From Lachnospiraceae bacterium (lineage in GTDB: Bacteria; Bacillota; Clostridia; Lachnospirales; Lachnospiraceae): a stretch of DNA of 42,830 nucleotides. The position numbers and the translations under genes are program-made. The stretch lies in assembly GCA_028696165.1 (NCBI GenBank), contig JAQVHQ010000030.1:1-42830 (forward strand). Direction: 5' to 3'. This document shows, in pieces, positions 25,982-33,928 of this stretch. The notes beneath the pieces were generated by a model. It saw only the letters and a program-made list of their open reading frames with translations, made no database searches and had not been told where the DNA came from. The first letter of the stretch is position 1, and the number at the start of each line of letters is the position of its first letter.

Positions 25982-27502
25982 CTATTTCCAATACTTTTTG
26001 TCCAGACTGCGATAGCATATTGCTTCCTGTATATGTCTCTGACGAATCAAAGTCTCTTCTTCCATATCTGCTATGGTTCTCGCCACTTTCAGAAGACGAT
26101 GGTATCCTCTCGCACTTAGCTGAAGCTTTTCAAAGGCTTTCTGCATCACCTTCCCTGCGTCTCTATCCAGCACACAGTATGTTTCTACATACTTAGATGA
26201 CAGTTCACTGTTAAAAGATATGGGCAGCTTACTATATCTCTGCCTTTGAATATTCTGCACTCTCTTTACTGTGTTTCGAATCTCTTTCGATGATAGGGAG
26301 GAATTCTTCTGTCCTTTTAACTCCAGATAGGAAACAGCCGGAGCCTCTACACATACATCCATGCGGTCTAACAGCGGCTGGCTGATACGATTTCTATAGT
26401 GAATCACCTCTGTTGCGGAACAGGCACACCGATTCATATCCGGGTAGAATCCACATGGGCAAGGATTCATGGCGGCAGTCAATAAGAAATGTGCCGGGAA
26501 TTCATAAGTTGCATTACTTCTGGAAATGCAGATTTTATGTTCTTCTAATGGCTGGCGCAAAATCTCCAAACTACGCTTGGAAAATTCCGGGAGTTCATCC
26601 AAAAATAGAATCCCCTTATGTGCAAGAGTAATCTCCCCTGGTTTTGGTATCTTCCCTCCACCCGCCAATGCCTGCGGTGTCGCAGTGTGATGCGGTGCGC
26701 GAAATGGTCTGTTGTGAATCAGCCCGCTGTCTTCCGGAAGCAATCCTGCCACACTGTATATCTTGGAAATCTCCATACACTCTTCTTCAGTCAATTCTGG
26801 TAAAAGTGTAGGAATACGGCGTGCCAACATGCTTTTCCCCGACCCGGGAGGGCCTATCAACAGTAAATTATGAAATCCACTTACTGCTATCATGGCCGCT
26901 CTTTTTACTGCTTCCTGTCCGCATATATCAGAGAAATCAAGTTTTTCATCTTCTGCTTTCTCACTGATTTCTTCTTTTCTATCGGGTATCTCCCCTGAGC
27001 GGAAAAATTCTATCATCTGTTCTAAATGAGCTACTCCCACCACAAGCATCTCTTTTACCACACTGGCCTCTCGCAAGTTATCCATGGGGACAATACATAT
27101 CCGGCATCCGCTCTCCTTCGCATGGATAACACTTGGCAGTACCCCCGTTATATGGCGCACCTGCCCGTCCAAACCTAATTCCCCTAAAATCATGGTCTCC
27201 TTAAGACTATTTTCAGGTATGTAATTACCTGCTGCCAGAATCGCCGCTGCAATAGGCAGATCATATCTGGCACCTTCCTTTCTGATATCTGTGGGTGCCA
27301 GATTAATAGTGATTTTCTTAGGCGGCATGGCAATCCCGAGATTTCTGAGTGCTGTCCTTACCCTATCCTGGGCTTCCCTCACTTCTGAAGAGAGATAACC
27401 TACCATGGAAAACGTGGGAAGTCCGTCACTGACATCAGCCTCCACCCATACACTTGCCACCTGAACACCAGTCAGTGCAGCTGCCTGTACACGAGTAAAC
27501 AT
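25982..27502 (-). CDS. comM: YifB/ComM family Mg chelatase-like AAA+ ATPase
   Basis: A 506-residue AAA+ protein. ComM is a hexameric helicase that promotes branch migration of incoming DNA in natural transformation. It has the Lon-like N-terminal domain (TGVQVASVWVEADVSDGLP, ITINLAPTDIRKEGARYDLPIA), Walker A LLIGPPGSGKSMLARR, Walker B GILFLDELPEF, and the C-terminal region with SARGYHRLLKVARTIADME. I set the start at 27502, where AAGGAGG precedes MFTRVQAAAL; the frame stays open another 36 codons upstream but without a ribosome site. It heads the comM-dprA-topA run, with 75 bases to dprA. Confidence 0.93.
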   Translation of the reverse strand: MFTRVQAAALTGVQVASVWVEADVSDGLPTFSMVGYLSSEVREAQDRVRTALRNLGIAMPPKKITINLAPTDIRKEGARYDLPIAAAILAAGNYIPENSLKETMILGELGLDGQVRHITGVLPSVIHAKESGCRICIVPMDNLREASVVKEMLVVGVAHLEQMIEFFRSGEIPDRKEEISEKAEDEKLDFSDICGQEAVKRAAMIAVSGFHNLLLIGPPGSGKSMLARRIPTLLPELTEEECMEISKIYSVAGLLPEDSGLIHNRPFRAPHHTATPQALAGGGKIPKPGEITLAHKGILFLDELPEFSKRSLEILRQPLEEHKICISRSNATYEFPAHFLLTAAMNPCPCGFYPDMNRCACSATEVIHYRNRISQPLLDRMDVCVEAPAVSYLELKGQKNSSLSSKEIRNTVKRVQNIQRQRYSKLPISFNSELSSKYVETYCVLDRDAGKVMQKAFEKLQLSARGYHRLLKVARTIADMEEETLIRQRHIQEAICYRSLDKKYWK

Positions 27503-27569
27503 ACATATCCTCCTTAACTTATTTAATTTTCTAAAATCATAAAATGGAATACTGCGAAAAGAATTTTCC

Positions 27570-27597
27570 GCATAGAATCTTGTTGAATACATACAGT
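27570..27597 (+). promoter_or_regulatory. Sigma-E-like sporulation promoter of sigK
   Basis: GCATAGA (27570-27576), 13 bases, then CATACAGT (27590-27597), about 100 bases before the sigK start. This matches the known mother-cell sigma-E pattern (KMATAWW, 13-15 bases, CATACANT) with one mismatch. A divergent comM gene starts on the other side. Confidence 0.6.
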
Positions 27598-27699
27598 ATA
27601 ACGTCTTCAATTATAAAATACAATAAAATAAATATTAAAAAAGCACGAAATCTTATTTCTCTACATAAAATAAATAAAATCCCTTGTGAAGGTGTCTTT

Positions 27700-28326
27700 T
27701 TGAAAACATTTCAAAAACCACTCACTCACGAAGAGGAACGCTATTATTTGGAAAAATTAAAGGCTGGCGACCTGGAAGCACGGCAGGTACTAATAGAGCG
27801 GAATATGAGGCTGGTCGCCCATGTAGTCAAGAAATATCAGGGAGTAGATGAAGAATTAGATGACTTGATTTCCGTAGGAACCATCGGGCTGATAAAAGCA
27901 GTTTCTACATTCAATCCAGACAAAGGGAGCCGTCTTGCCACCTATGCCGCCCGCTGTGTAGATAATGAACTGTTAATGCTGCTTCGGAGCCGCAAGAAAA
28001 TTTCTAAAGACGTCTCGCTCTATGAACCAATTGGAACAGATAAAGAAGGCAATGAGATTCATCTTCTGGATATTATGGAAGGGAAAGAAAAAGATATTTC
28101 CACTCATCTAATCAAAGAAGAAGAACAGTCTCATCTGTATAAGATTTTACATACTAGTCTCACAGACAGAGAACAATTGATTTTAAGATATCGATATGGG
28201 CTCTATGGAGAAAAAGAACTGACTCAGCGTGAAATAGCAAAGCGGCTGAATATCAGCCGCTCTTATGTCTCACGTATTGAAAAAACAGCACTGGAAAAAT
28301 TACGAAGCAGGTTCTTGTCTTCGTAA
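27700..28326 (+). CDS. sigK: RNA polymerase sigma-K factor, sporulation type (TTG start)
   Basis: A 208-residue sigma-70 family factor for late mother-cell gene expression. Region 2 is NMRLVAHVVKKYQGVDEELDD with LISVGTIGLIKAVSTFNPDKG; region 4 is LTQREIAKRLNISRSYVSR with IEKTALEKLR. The proposed start is TTG at 27700 with GAAGGTG upstream, giving MKTFQKPLTHEEERYYLEKL. There is no hydrophobic pro-sequence before it, unlike B. subtilis pro-sigma-K; C. difficile sigma-K also lacks one. The gene is uninterrupted, so no skin-type element is needed. Its 3' end overlaps the convergent trhP gene by 27 bases. Confidence 0.88.
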   Translation: MKTFQKPLTHEEERYYLEKLKAGDLEARQVLIERNMRLVAHVVKKYQGVDEELDDLISVGTIGLIKAVSTFNPDKGSRLATYAARCVDNELLMLLRSRKKISKDVSLYEPIGTDKEGNEIHLLDIMEGKEKDISTHLIKEEEQSHLYKILHTSLTDREQLILRYRYGLYGEKELTQREIAKRLNISRSYVSRIEKTALEKLRSRFLSS

Positions 28327-29532
28327 GATGTCGAAAGGTTCTAATTCCATTCCTAAATCTACATACAGAATCTGTTTAGGATGAGGTGCACTTTCCTGTG
28401 CATTTCCATCTTCATCATAGATAGCCTTCACGGTAACTAAAATATTATCTCCAGTTGGCTTCATGACTTCAATAGTTTCTCCCACGGAGAATTTATTTCT
28501 CTGGGATATCTGATAACAGCCACGCTCATCTCTTTCTCCGATAATCCCCAGGTATGTGTATTCTCTCACATAGGTGTTACTATCATAAATCTGGGTTGTC
28601 TCGTCTGGTTTTCCATAGAAAAAACCTGTGGTAAACTGTCTGTAAGTACAGTTGGATATCTGTTCCTGATACCATGCCATATTCTCTTCATACAGCTTCG
28701 GATCTTTCTGATAATCATCGATTGCTTTTCGATAAGTTCTAGCCACAGTTGCCACATAAAGAGCAGTCTTCATACGACCTTCTATCTTTAAACTGTCAAT
28801 TCCAGATGCCAGTATATCCGGAATATGCTCAATCATACATAAGTCTTTGGAATTAAAGATATAAGTTCCTCTGTCATTTTCATACACCGGAAGGTATTCT
28901 CCCGGCCGCTGTTCTTCTACAACTGCATATTTCCAGCGGCAGGGATGTGTGCAGGCTCCCTGGTTTGCATCACGCCCTGTGAAATAATTGCTTAACAGAC
29001 AGCGTCCGGAATACGAGATACACATAGCTCCATGTACAAAAGTCTCGATTTCCAAATCTTCAGGAATTTTGTCTCTGATCTGGCGAATCTCCTCTAAGGA
29101 TAATTCACGGGCAGATACCACTCTTTTTGCACCCAGACGATGCCAGAAGAGATATGTCTCATAGTTGGTATTATTTGCCTGTGTACTAATGTGTAACTCT
29201 ATCTCAGGGCATACTTCTTTTGCTATGGTAAATACACCAGGATCCGCAATAATCAGCGCGTCCGGCTTTATTTCCTTTAATTCTTCCAGATAGGTTCTAA
29301 CACCTTCCAGATCGTAATTATGTGCCAGTATATTCGCAGTCACATATACACGCACCTCATGTTCATGGGCAAAAGCAATGCCTTCTTTCATCTCTTCCAT
29401 AGAGAAATTCTTTGCTTTTGCACGAAGTCCAAAGGCTTCCCCACCGATATATACAGCATCAGCGCCAAAAATCACAGCAACTTTCAGTACTTCTAAGCTG
29501 CTCGCCGGCACCAGTAATTCCGGGTATCTCAT
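28300..29532 (-). CDS. trhP: U32 family protein, probable tRNA uridine-34 hydroxylase
   Basis: A 410-residue U32 family protein. Some members, long annotated as collagenase-like peptidases, are now known to make 5-hydroxyuridine at wobble position 34 of tRNA (TrhP in E. coli; YrrN/YrrO in B. subtilis). It shows MRYPELLVPASSLEVLKVA, the family signature ETFVHGAMCISYSGRCLLSNY, and the cysteine cluster CISYSGRC, ACTHPCRW, which may bind an iron-sulfur cluster. The gene directly upstream is a TrmR-like methyltransferase with three bases between them, matching the hydroxylation-then-methylation pathway. The end overlaps sigK by 27 bases on the opposite strand. Confidence 0.85.
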   Translation of the reverse strand: MRYPELLVPASSLEVLKVAVIFGADAVYIGGEAFGLRAKAKNFSMEEMKEGIAFAHEHEVRVYVTANILAHNYDLEGVRTYLEELKEIKPDALIIADPGVFTIAKEVCPEIELHISTQANNTNYETYLFWHRLGAKRVVSARELSLEEIRQIRDKIPEDLEIETFVHGAMCISYSGRCLLSNYFTGRDANQGACTHPCRWKYAVVEEQRPGEYLPVYENDRGTYIFNSKDLCMIEHIPDILASGIDSLKIEGRMKTALYVATVARTYRKAIDDYQKDPKLYEENMAWYQEQISNCTYRQFTTGFFYGKPDETTQIYDSNTYVREYTYLGIIGERDERGCYQISQRNKFSVGETIEVMKPTGDNILVTVKAIYDEDGNAQESAPHPKQILYVDLGMELEPFDILRRQEPAS

Positions 29533-29535
29533 GTC

Positions 29536-30177
29536 TTATCTCCTCACGCTTAATGTCACCCCATCTCCAATGGGAATTACAGATGTAACTAATTCCTCAT
29601 TGTGGGTCAGTTCATATAAATATTCTCTCATTCTCTTATGAATGGTACGATTTCTTCGCTCTACCGCAAAGTGGGATTCTATAATATCCCCCTCTTGCAG
29701 CACATTGTCTGACAGCAGTATCCCACCCTTAGGCAAAAGCTTCATCAGAAGCGGAAAATAGTAGATATACTGTCCCTTGGCTGCATCCATAAAGATAAAA
29801 TCATACTCTCCTTCAAGTGTCTGAAGCACTTCCATGGCATCTCCCTCTAAAAGAGTAATTCGTTTGTCTTTTCCGGCTTTTTTGAAATTCTCTCTGGCCA
29901 ATGGAATACGCTTATCATAGTTTTCTATTGTGGTTATCTGACAGTTTTCTTCTGTGTGTTCGCTCATAAGAATAGATGAAAATCCAACTGCAGTTCCCAC
30001 TTCCAGAATGTTTTTCGGGTTCTTCATATGAAGAAGAACTTTTAGAAAACTCTGCATTTCTTTTCGGATAATCGGAACATAGGCAGCCTTAGCCTCCCTC
30101 TCCAGTTCTTCTAAAAATGGAGAGTTCCCACTATCCAATGAATTAATATACGTAATCATTCGTTCTTCTACTATCAA
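29536..30177 (-). CDS. trmR: O-methyltransferase, probable tRNA 5-hydroxyuridine methyltransferase (TTG start)
   Basis: A 213-residue SAM-dependent methyltransferase of the YrrM/caffeoyl-CoA type. Motifs are ILEVGTAVGFSSILM (SAM-binding loop), ITTIENYDKRIPLARENF, GDAMEVLQTLEGEYDFIFMDAAKGQ and DNVLQEGDI. In B. subtilis YrrM (TrmR) methylates 5-hydroxyuridine 34 of tRNA to 5-methoxyuridine, and the next gene here is the likely hydroxylase. The first codon is TTG at 30177 with GGAG eight bases upstream; an ATG six codons later (MITYIN) is the alternative. It follows the MltG-like gene by 22 bases. Confidence 0.83.
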   Translation of the reverse strand: MIVEERMITYINSLDSGNSPFLEELEREAKAAYVPIIRKEMQSFLKVLLHMKNPKNILEVGTAVGFSSILMSEHTEENCQITTIENYDKRIPLARENFKKAGKDKRITLLEGDAMEVLQTLEGEYDFIFMDAAKGQYIYYFPLLMKLLPKGGILLSDNVLQEGDIIESHFAVERRNRTIHKRMREYLYELTHNEELVTSVIPIGDGVTLSVRR

Positions 30178-30199
30178 CTCTTATTCTCCATCCGCAGGT

Positions 30200-30637
30200 T
30201 TATGCACCGGTATTTTCACCGGTTTCGGTCTCCTGCACTTCTGGCTGACCTTCCGTGTTCTCCTGTGATAAGATTGCCATAATCTCATCTGCAGTCATAT
30301 TCGTATTTACTATATAGTTTCCCGGAAGCAGATTGTCTTTGTATCGTGAAAGCTTCTCCTGAAGTATAAAGACATTGACATTTTCAATCAGACCATTATC
30401 TTTTAACATCTCACCAATATCCCGGACTGACTGTCCTTCTTCTACTTCCACCGTGATTTCTTTCCCTTCACCGGTTTCCATGGGTTCTTGATTAAAGATG
30501 TCATAGCCAATTCCATACACAACTCTGGACAGAAATATAACCAAAACTGCTATACAGATATAAGTTAACAGTCTGATAACTCCTTTTGCTCCACTTATTG
30601 CTATATGGTATCCCTGGTCCTTCTTTCTTCCTGCCAT
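30200..30637 (-). CDS. MltG/YceG-like membrane protein without the catalytic domain
   Basis: A 145-residue protein with one transmembrane helix, about residues 21-45 (LLTYICIAVLVIFLSRVVYG), and an extracellular segment resembling the LysM-like first domain of endolytic transglycosylase MltG: ITVEVEEGQSVRDIGEMLKDNGLIENVNVF, then LLPGNYIVNTNMTADEIMAIL. Full MltG is about 340 residues, with the catalytic glutamate in a second domain that is absent here. The chain ends in an acidic, Glu/Thr-rich tail (ENTEGQPEVQETETGENTGA). It may bind glycan or modulate a real MltG elsewhere; it should not cleave. Start ATG 30637; the ylbF gene lies 26 bases upstream. Confidence 0.75.
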   Translation of the reverse strand: MAGRKKDQGYHIAISGAKGVIRLLTYICIAVLVIFLSRVVYGIGYDIFNQEPMETGEGKEITVEVEEGQSVRDIGEMLKDNGLIENVNVFILQEKLSRYKDNLLPGNYIVNTNMTADEIMAILSQENTEGQPEVQETETGENTGA

Positions 30638-30663
30638 AAAGTTCTCCTTACTTTCCGTATCTC

Positions 30664-30999
30664 CTATAGATTTGGAATGTTCAGCCCCATCTCTCCGTCA
30701 ATACGAACTGAAACTCTCTGCAATAATTTGCAAAGTGCCAGTTCCGATTCTAAATATGCATTTACTTTGGCATTCTTGCGAAGTGCTGCATATCTTTTCT
30801 GAATTTCTTCAGACTGTTCATACATGTCTCCCTGATCCTGATTATTAAAGTGAAAGGAAAATGCTCTAAACTCATCAGTCTGACGCTTTAATTCCGAATC
30901 TTCGGATAACTGTTTCTCACTATATTCATAATCTTTGTATATGTCACTCTCTTTTATTGCCTGAATCAGTTCATCGACACATCGGTCTACGTTATTCAT
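30664..30999 (-). CDS. ylbF: YlbF/YmcA family regulator
   Basis: A 111-residue, all-helical protein of the Com_YlbF family. In B. subtilis YlbF, YmcA and YaaT form a complex that works with RNase Y in mRNA maturation and favours competence and sporulation. The visible pattern is CVDELIQAIKESDIYKDYEYSEKQL followed by a long amphipathic second helix (SEEIQKRYAALRKNAKVNAYLES) and LLQRVSVRI. There are no catalytic motifs. It lies 19 bases after the RNase J gene, so an RNA-decay role fits the context. Start ATG 30999. Confidence 0.8.
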   Translation of the reverse strand: MNNVDRCVDELIQAIKESDIYKDYEYSEKQLSEDSELKRQTDEFRAFSFHFNNQDQGDMYEQSEEIQKRYAALRKNAKVNAYLESELALCKLLQRVSVRIDGEMGLNIPNL

Positions 31000-31018
31000 C
31001 TGATACTCCTTTGTTTCC

Positions 31019-32683
31019 CTAGGCTTCCATGATAATAGGTAAAATCATAGGGCGTCTTTTGGTTTTTTTCCAGACGTAATCACTTAATTCATCCTTAATT
31101 TCCGTCTTTAATTTTCCCCAGTCAGTGATATTGCGGTCAAGACAGCCTTCTACTGCCTCGCTGACTGTGGTGCGCGCACCTTCCATCAAATCCTCAGATT
31201 CTCTTACATATACAAATCCGCGGGATACAATATCCGGTCCAGCCAATAACTGGCTGCTGTATTTTTCTAATGTCATAACAACAATAATAATTCCGTCTTC
31301 TGCCAGATGCTGACGGTCACGAAGGACAATATTTCCCACATCACCAACACCCAGACCATCTACAAGTATTCCACCCGTGTGAACCTTAGATACAACCTGC
31401 GCTTTTTCTTCATTTAACTCCAGCACATCTCCTGATGAGAGAATAAACACGTTTTCTTTCGGAATTCCAAGATTCTGGGCAAGTCCTGCCTGTGCTTTTA
31501 AGTGGCGGAATTCTCCATGAACCGGAATTGCATACTTTGGTTTTACCAGAGAATAGATTAACTTAATCTCTTCCTGACAGGCATGTCCGGATACATGGGC
31601 ATCCTGGAATATAACGTCTGCGCCCTTCATAGACAGTTCATTAATAACCTTGGAAACAGCTTTTTCATTACCAGGAATCGGATTAGAACTAAATATAATA
31701 GTATCACCCGGTTTGATGGTAACTTTGCGATGAATGCTGGCGGCCATACGAGACAATGCTGCCATGGACTCACCCTGACTTCCGGTTGTAATCAAAACCA
31801 TCTGCTCATCTGGATAGTTTTTCATCTGTTCAATGTCAATTAATGTATTGTCCGGTATGCTGATATATCCAAGTTCAGAAGCAGTAGTAATTACATTAAC
31901 CATGCTTCGACCTTCTACAACTACCTTGCGGCCATACTTATAAGCAGAATTTACAATCTGCTGTACGCGGTCTACGTTGGATGCAAATGTTGCAATGATA
32001 ATTCTTGTGTTACGGTGTTCTGAGAAAATGGTATCAAATACGCCGCCCACTGTACGTTCAGACATAGTAAATCCCGGACGCAGTGCATTGGTACTGTCGC
32101 ACATAAGTGCAAGCACACCCTTCTTGCCGATTTCTCCAAATCTCTGTAAGTCGATGGCATCACCAAATACCGGTGTGTAATCAACTTTAAAGTCACCTGT
32201 ATGAACGATAATTCCTGCCGGTGAATAGATTGCCAGTGCTGCCGCATCGGCGATACTATGGTTGGTTTTAATAAACTCGATTCTAAAATCACCCAGATTA
32301 ATAGACTGTCCATGCTTTACAACTTTACGTTTTACAGCACGAAGCAGATTATGCTCTTTCAATTTGTTATCAATCAGACCCATAGTCAGTTTGGTAGCGT
32401 AAATCGGAATTGGCAGTTCTCTTAGTACATAAGGAAGTGCTCCAATATGATCTTCGTGTCCATGGGTAATTACAAAGCCTTTTACCTTATCAATATTATC
32501 TTTAAGATAAGTCACATCAGGAATAACCAGGTCAATTCCCAGCATATCATCCTCTGGAAATGCCAGACCACAGTCTACTACGATAATGCTGTCTTCACTT
32601 TCAAAGGCAGTAATATTCATACCAATCTGTTCCAGGCCGCCAAGAGGTATTATTTTTAATTTTGCATCGCTATTCTTTTTCAA
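31019..32683 (-). CDS. rnj: Ribonuclease J (TTG start)
   Basis: A 554-residue metallo-beta-lactamase/beta-CASP nuclease with 5'-exo and endonuclease activity, central to mRNA decay. It begins KLKIIPLGGLEQIGMN; the zinc motif is ITHGHEDHIGALPYVL, followed by HTGDFKVDYTP, CDSTNA, the beta-CASP motifs (IIATFASNVDRVQQI, VEGRSM) and PVHGEFRHL. The first codon is taken as TTG 32683: GGAGG lies seven bases upstream, inside the end of the DUF1292 gene, and it gives the usual N-terminus KKNSDAKLKIIPLGG. An upstream in-frame codon would extend it by eight residues without support. Whether it is RNase J1 or J2 cannot be settled. Confidence 0.93.
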   Translation of the reverse strand: MKKNSDAKLKIIPLGGLEQIGMNITAFESEDSIIVVDCGLAFPEDDMLGIDLVIPDVTYLKDNIDKVKGFVITHGHEDHIGALPYVLRELPIPIYATKLTMGLIDNKLKEHNLLRAVKRKVVKHGQSINLGDFRIEFIKTNHSIADAAALAIYSPAGIIVHTGDFKVDYTPVFGDAIDLQRFGEIGKKGVLALMCDSTNALRPGFTMSERTVGGVFDTIFSEHRNTRIIIATFASNVDRVQQIVNSAYKYGRKVVVEGRSMVNVITTASELGYISIPDNTLIDIEQMKNYPDEQMVLITTGSQGESMAALSRMAASIHRKVTIKPGDTIIFSSNPIPGNEKAVSKVINELSMKGADVIFQDAHVSGHACQEEIKLIYSLVKPKYAIPVHGEFRHLKAQAGLAQNLGIPKENVFILSSGDVLELNEEKAQVVSKVHTGGILVDGLGVGDVGNIVLRDRQHLAEDGIIIVVMTLEKYSSQLLAGPDIVSRGFVYVRESEDLMEGARTTVSEAVEGCLDRNITDWGKLKTEIKDELSDYVWKKTKRRPMILPIIMEA

Positions 32684-32927
32684 TCTGAACCTCCATTGTC
32701 TCTTCAAATATCTTTGCTACTGCTTCAAGTTCCGTGTCATCTTCTACGATCACATAGGTAGCCTCTGCCTGTGATTCGTCTGAGATGTCTTTTAGTATCA
32801 GTGCTACTGCTTCATCTTCCTGGGAATCTGTGACTAACAGGTAATTAATTCCGTTCACCCGAGTCTGATCTTCCACATAAAAATCAACCATTGAGCCATC
32901 TTCTACTATAAATTTAATTGTCTCCAT
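32670..32927 (-). CDS. DUF1292 family protein
   Basis: An 85-residue acidic protein of the DUF1292 (YrzB) family, no known activity. It has the family pattern METIKFIVEDGSMVDFYVEDQ, then a strand INYLLVTDSQEDEAVALIL and a final IVEDDTELEAVAKIFEE. I use the ATG at 32927, which has AAAGGA upstream, not the one six codons earlier. Its last 14 bases overlap the RNase J start and carry the RNase J ribosome site, so translation of the two is coupled. It follows ruvX, as in many Firmicutes. Confidence 0.85.
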   Translation of the reverse strand: METIKFIVEDGSMVDFYVEDQTRVNGINYLLVTDSQEDEAVALILKDISDESQAEATYVIVEDDTELEAVAKIFEETMEVQIEKE

Positions 32928-32990
32928 AGTTTCCTTTCTTTTCATTATTTTATTAGTATATATTATAAGTGTGTGAAATAATTCACTTCT

Positions 32991-33428
32991 TTACTTATCT
33001 TCCTTCTGATGCTGCAGAGAGTCTAAATACCCCTGCAATATAAAAACTGCTGCTATCTCGTCCACGTATTTGTAACGGTTTTCTCTACGTACACTTGCTT
33101 CCATTAAAGTACGGTTTGCCTCCACGGAAGTAAGACGTTCATCCCACATCACAACAGACAGACCTGTTCTCTTCTCAAGCATTTCTTTAAATGCCAAAGA
33201 TTTTTCAGCTCTGTCCCCAATGGTATTATTCATATTTTTAGGGAATCCTAATACGATGGATTCCACTTGATATTCCGCAATCAGTTCATCTAATCTCGCC
33301 AGGGTCTGTCTTAATTTGCCTTCTGATTTTCTTCGCACAATTTCGATTCCCTGGGCAGTAAAACCCAGAGGGTCACAAATTGCGACCCCCACAGTCTTTG
33401 ATCCATAATCTAATCCCATTATTCTCAT
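32991..33428 (-). CDS. ruvX: Holliday junction resolvase-like protein RuvX (YqgF)
   Basis: A 145-residue RNase H-fold nuclease (YqgF), reported as a Holliday junction resolvase and involved in pre-16S rRNA 5' end maturation in E. coli. Motifs are [20 protein letters not shown] with the first catalytic aspartate, [30 protein letters not shown] and the final aspartate region [15 protein letters not shown]. Start ATG 33428 lies three bases after ireB. Complete length for the family. Confidence 0.92.
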   Translation of the reverse strand: MRIMGLDYGSKTVGVAICDPLGFTAQGIEIVRRKSEGKLRQTLARLDELIAEYQVESIVLGFPKNMNNTIGDRAEKSLAFKEMLEKRTGLSVVMWDERLTSVEANRTLMEASVRRENRYKYVDEIAAVFILQGYLDSLQHQKEDK

Positions 33429-33431
33429 ATA

Positions 33432-33701
33432 CTAGTCTCTCTTCCAGGATTGATTTTTGATATATTCTTTTAATAATTCTTCTACCAGTTCATCACGTTC
33501 TACTTTCATAATCATGCTTCTTGCACCACGATAGCTGGTGATATAAGTAGGATCACCTGACATAATATAACCAACGATCTGATTCACAGGGTTATAACCC
33601 TTTTCTGCCATTGCATTGTATACGGTATCTAATACCTCTTTTACCTGAATCTCTGGTTCCGATTTTACCTTAAAATATTGTGTATTACTTACATTTGCCA
33701 T
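33432..33701 (-). CDS. ireB: IreB family regulatory phosphoprotein
   Basis: An 89-residue protein of the IreB (former DUF965, YrzL) family. In Enterococcus IreB is a substrate of the Ser/Thr kinase IreK and affects cephalosporin resistance. The sequence has the conserved core VKEVLDTVYNAMAEKGYNPVNQIVGYIMSGDPTYITSYRGARSM. Threonines in the N-terminal part (NTQYFKV) resemble the phosphorylated site region. It leads the ireB-ruvX-DUF1292 set; the usual alaS neighbour is not here. The upstream gap 33702-33928 contains an imperfect hairpin, CCCAG/CTGGG near 33814-33832, and no gene. Confidence 0.9.
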   Translation of the reverse strand: MANVSNTQYFKVKSEPEIQVKEVLDTVYNAMAEKGYNPVNQIVGYIMSGDPTYITSYRGARSMIMKVERDELVEELLKEYIKNQSWKRD

Positions 33702-33928
33702 TTTTTCACGCCCTTATCTATACTTTAGTTCTATTCTAATATAAACTGCTATAAAATTCAATGCTATAATTGGGAAAGTTTCCTACATTCTCTATTGTTT
33801 CTTTATGCATTCTACCCAGTTTCCGCCTGGGTTAAGCATTTTTCATGAGTTCTATTATATTATTTCTTATTTTCTTACAATTTGCTCCGGCGCTCGCAAC
33901 AGGTACGCCAGGGTGTCCTTGCACTTTT

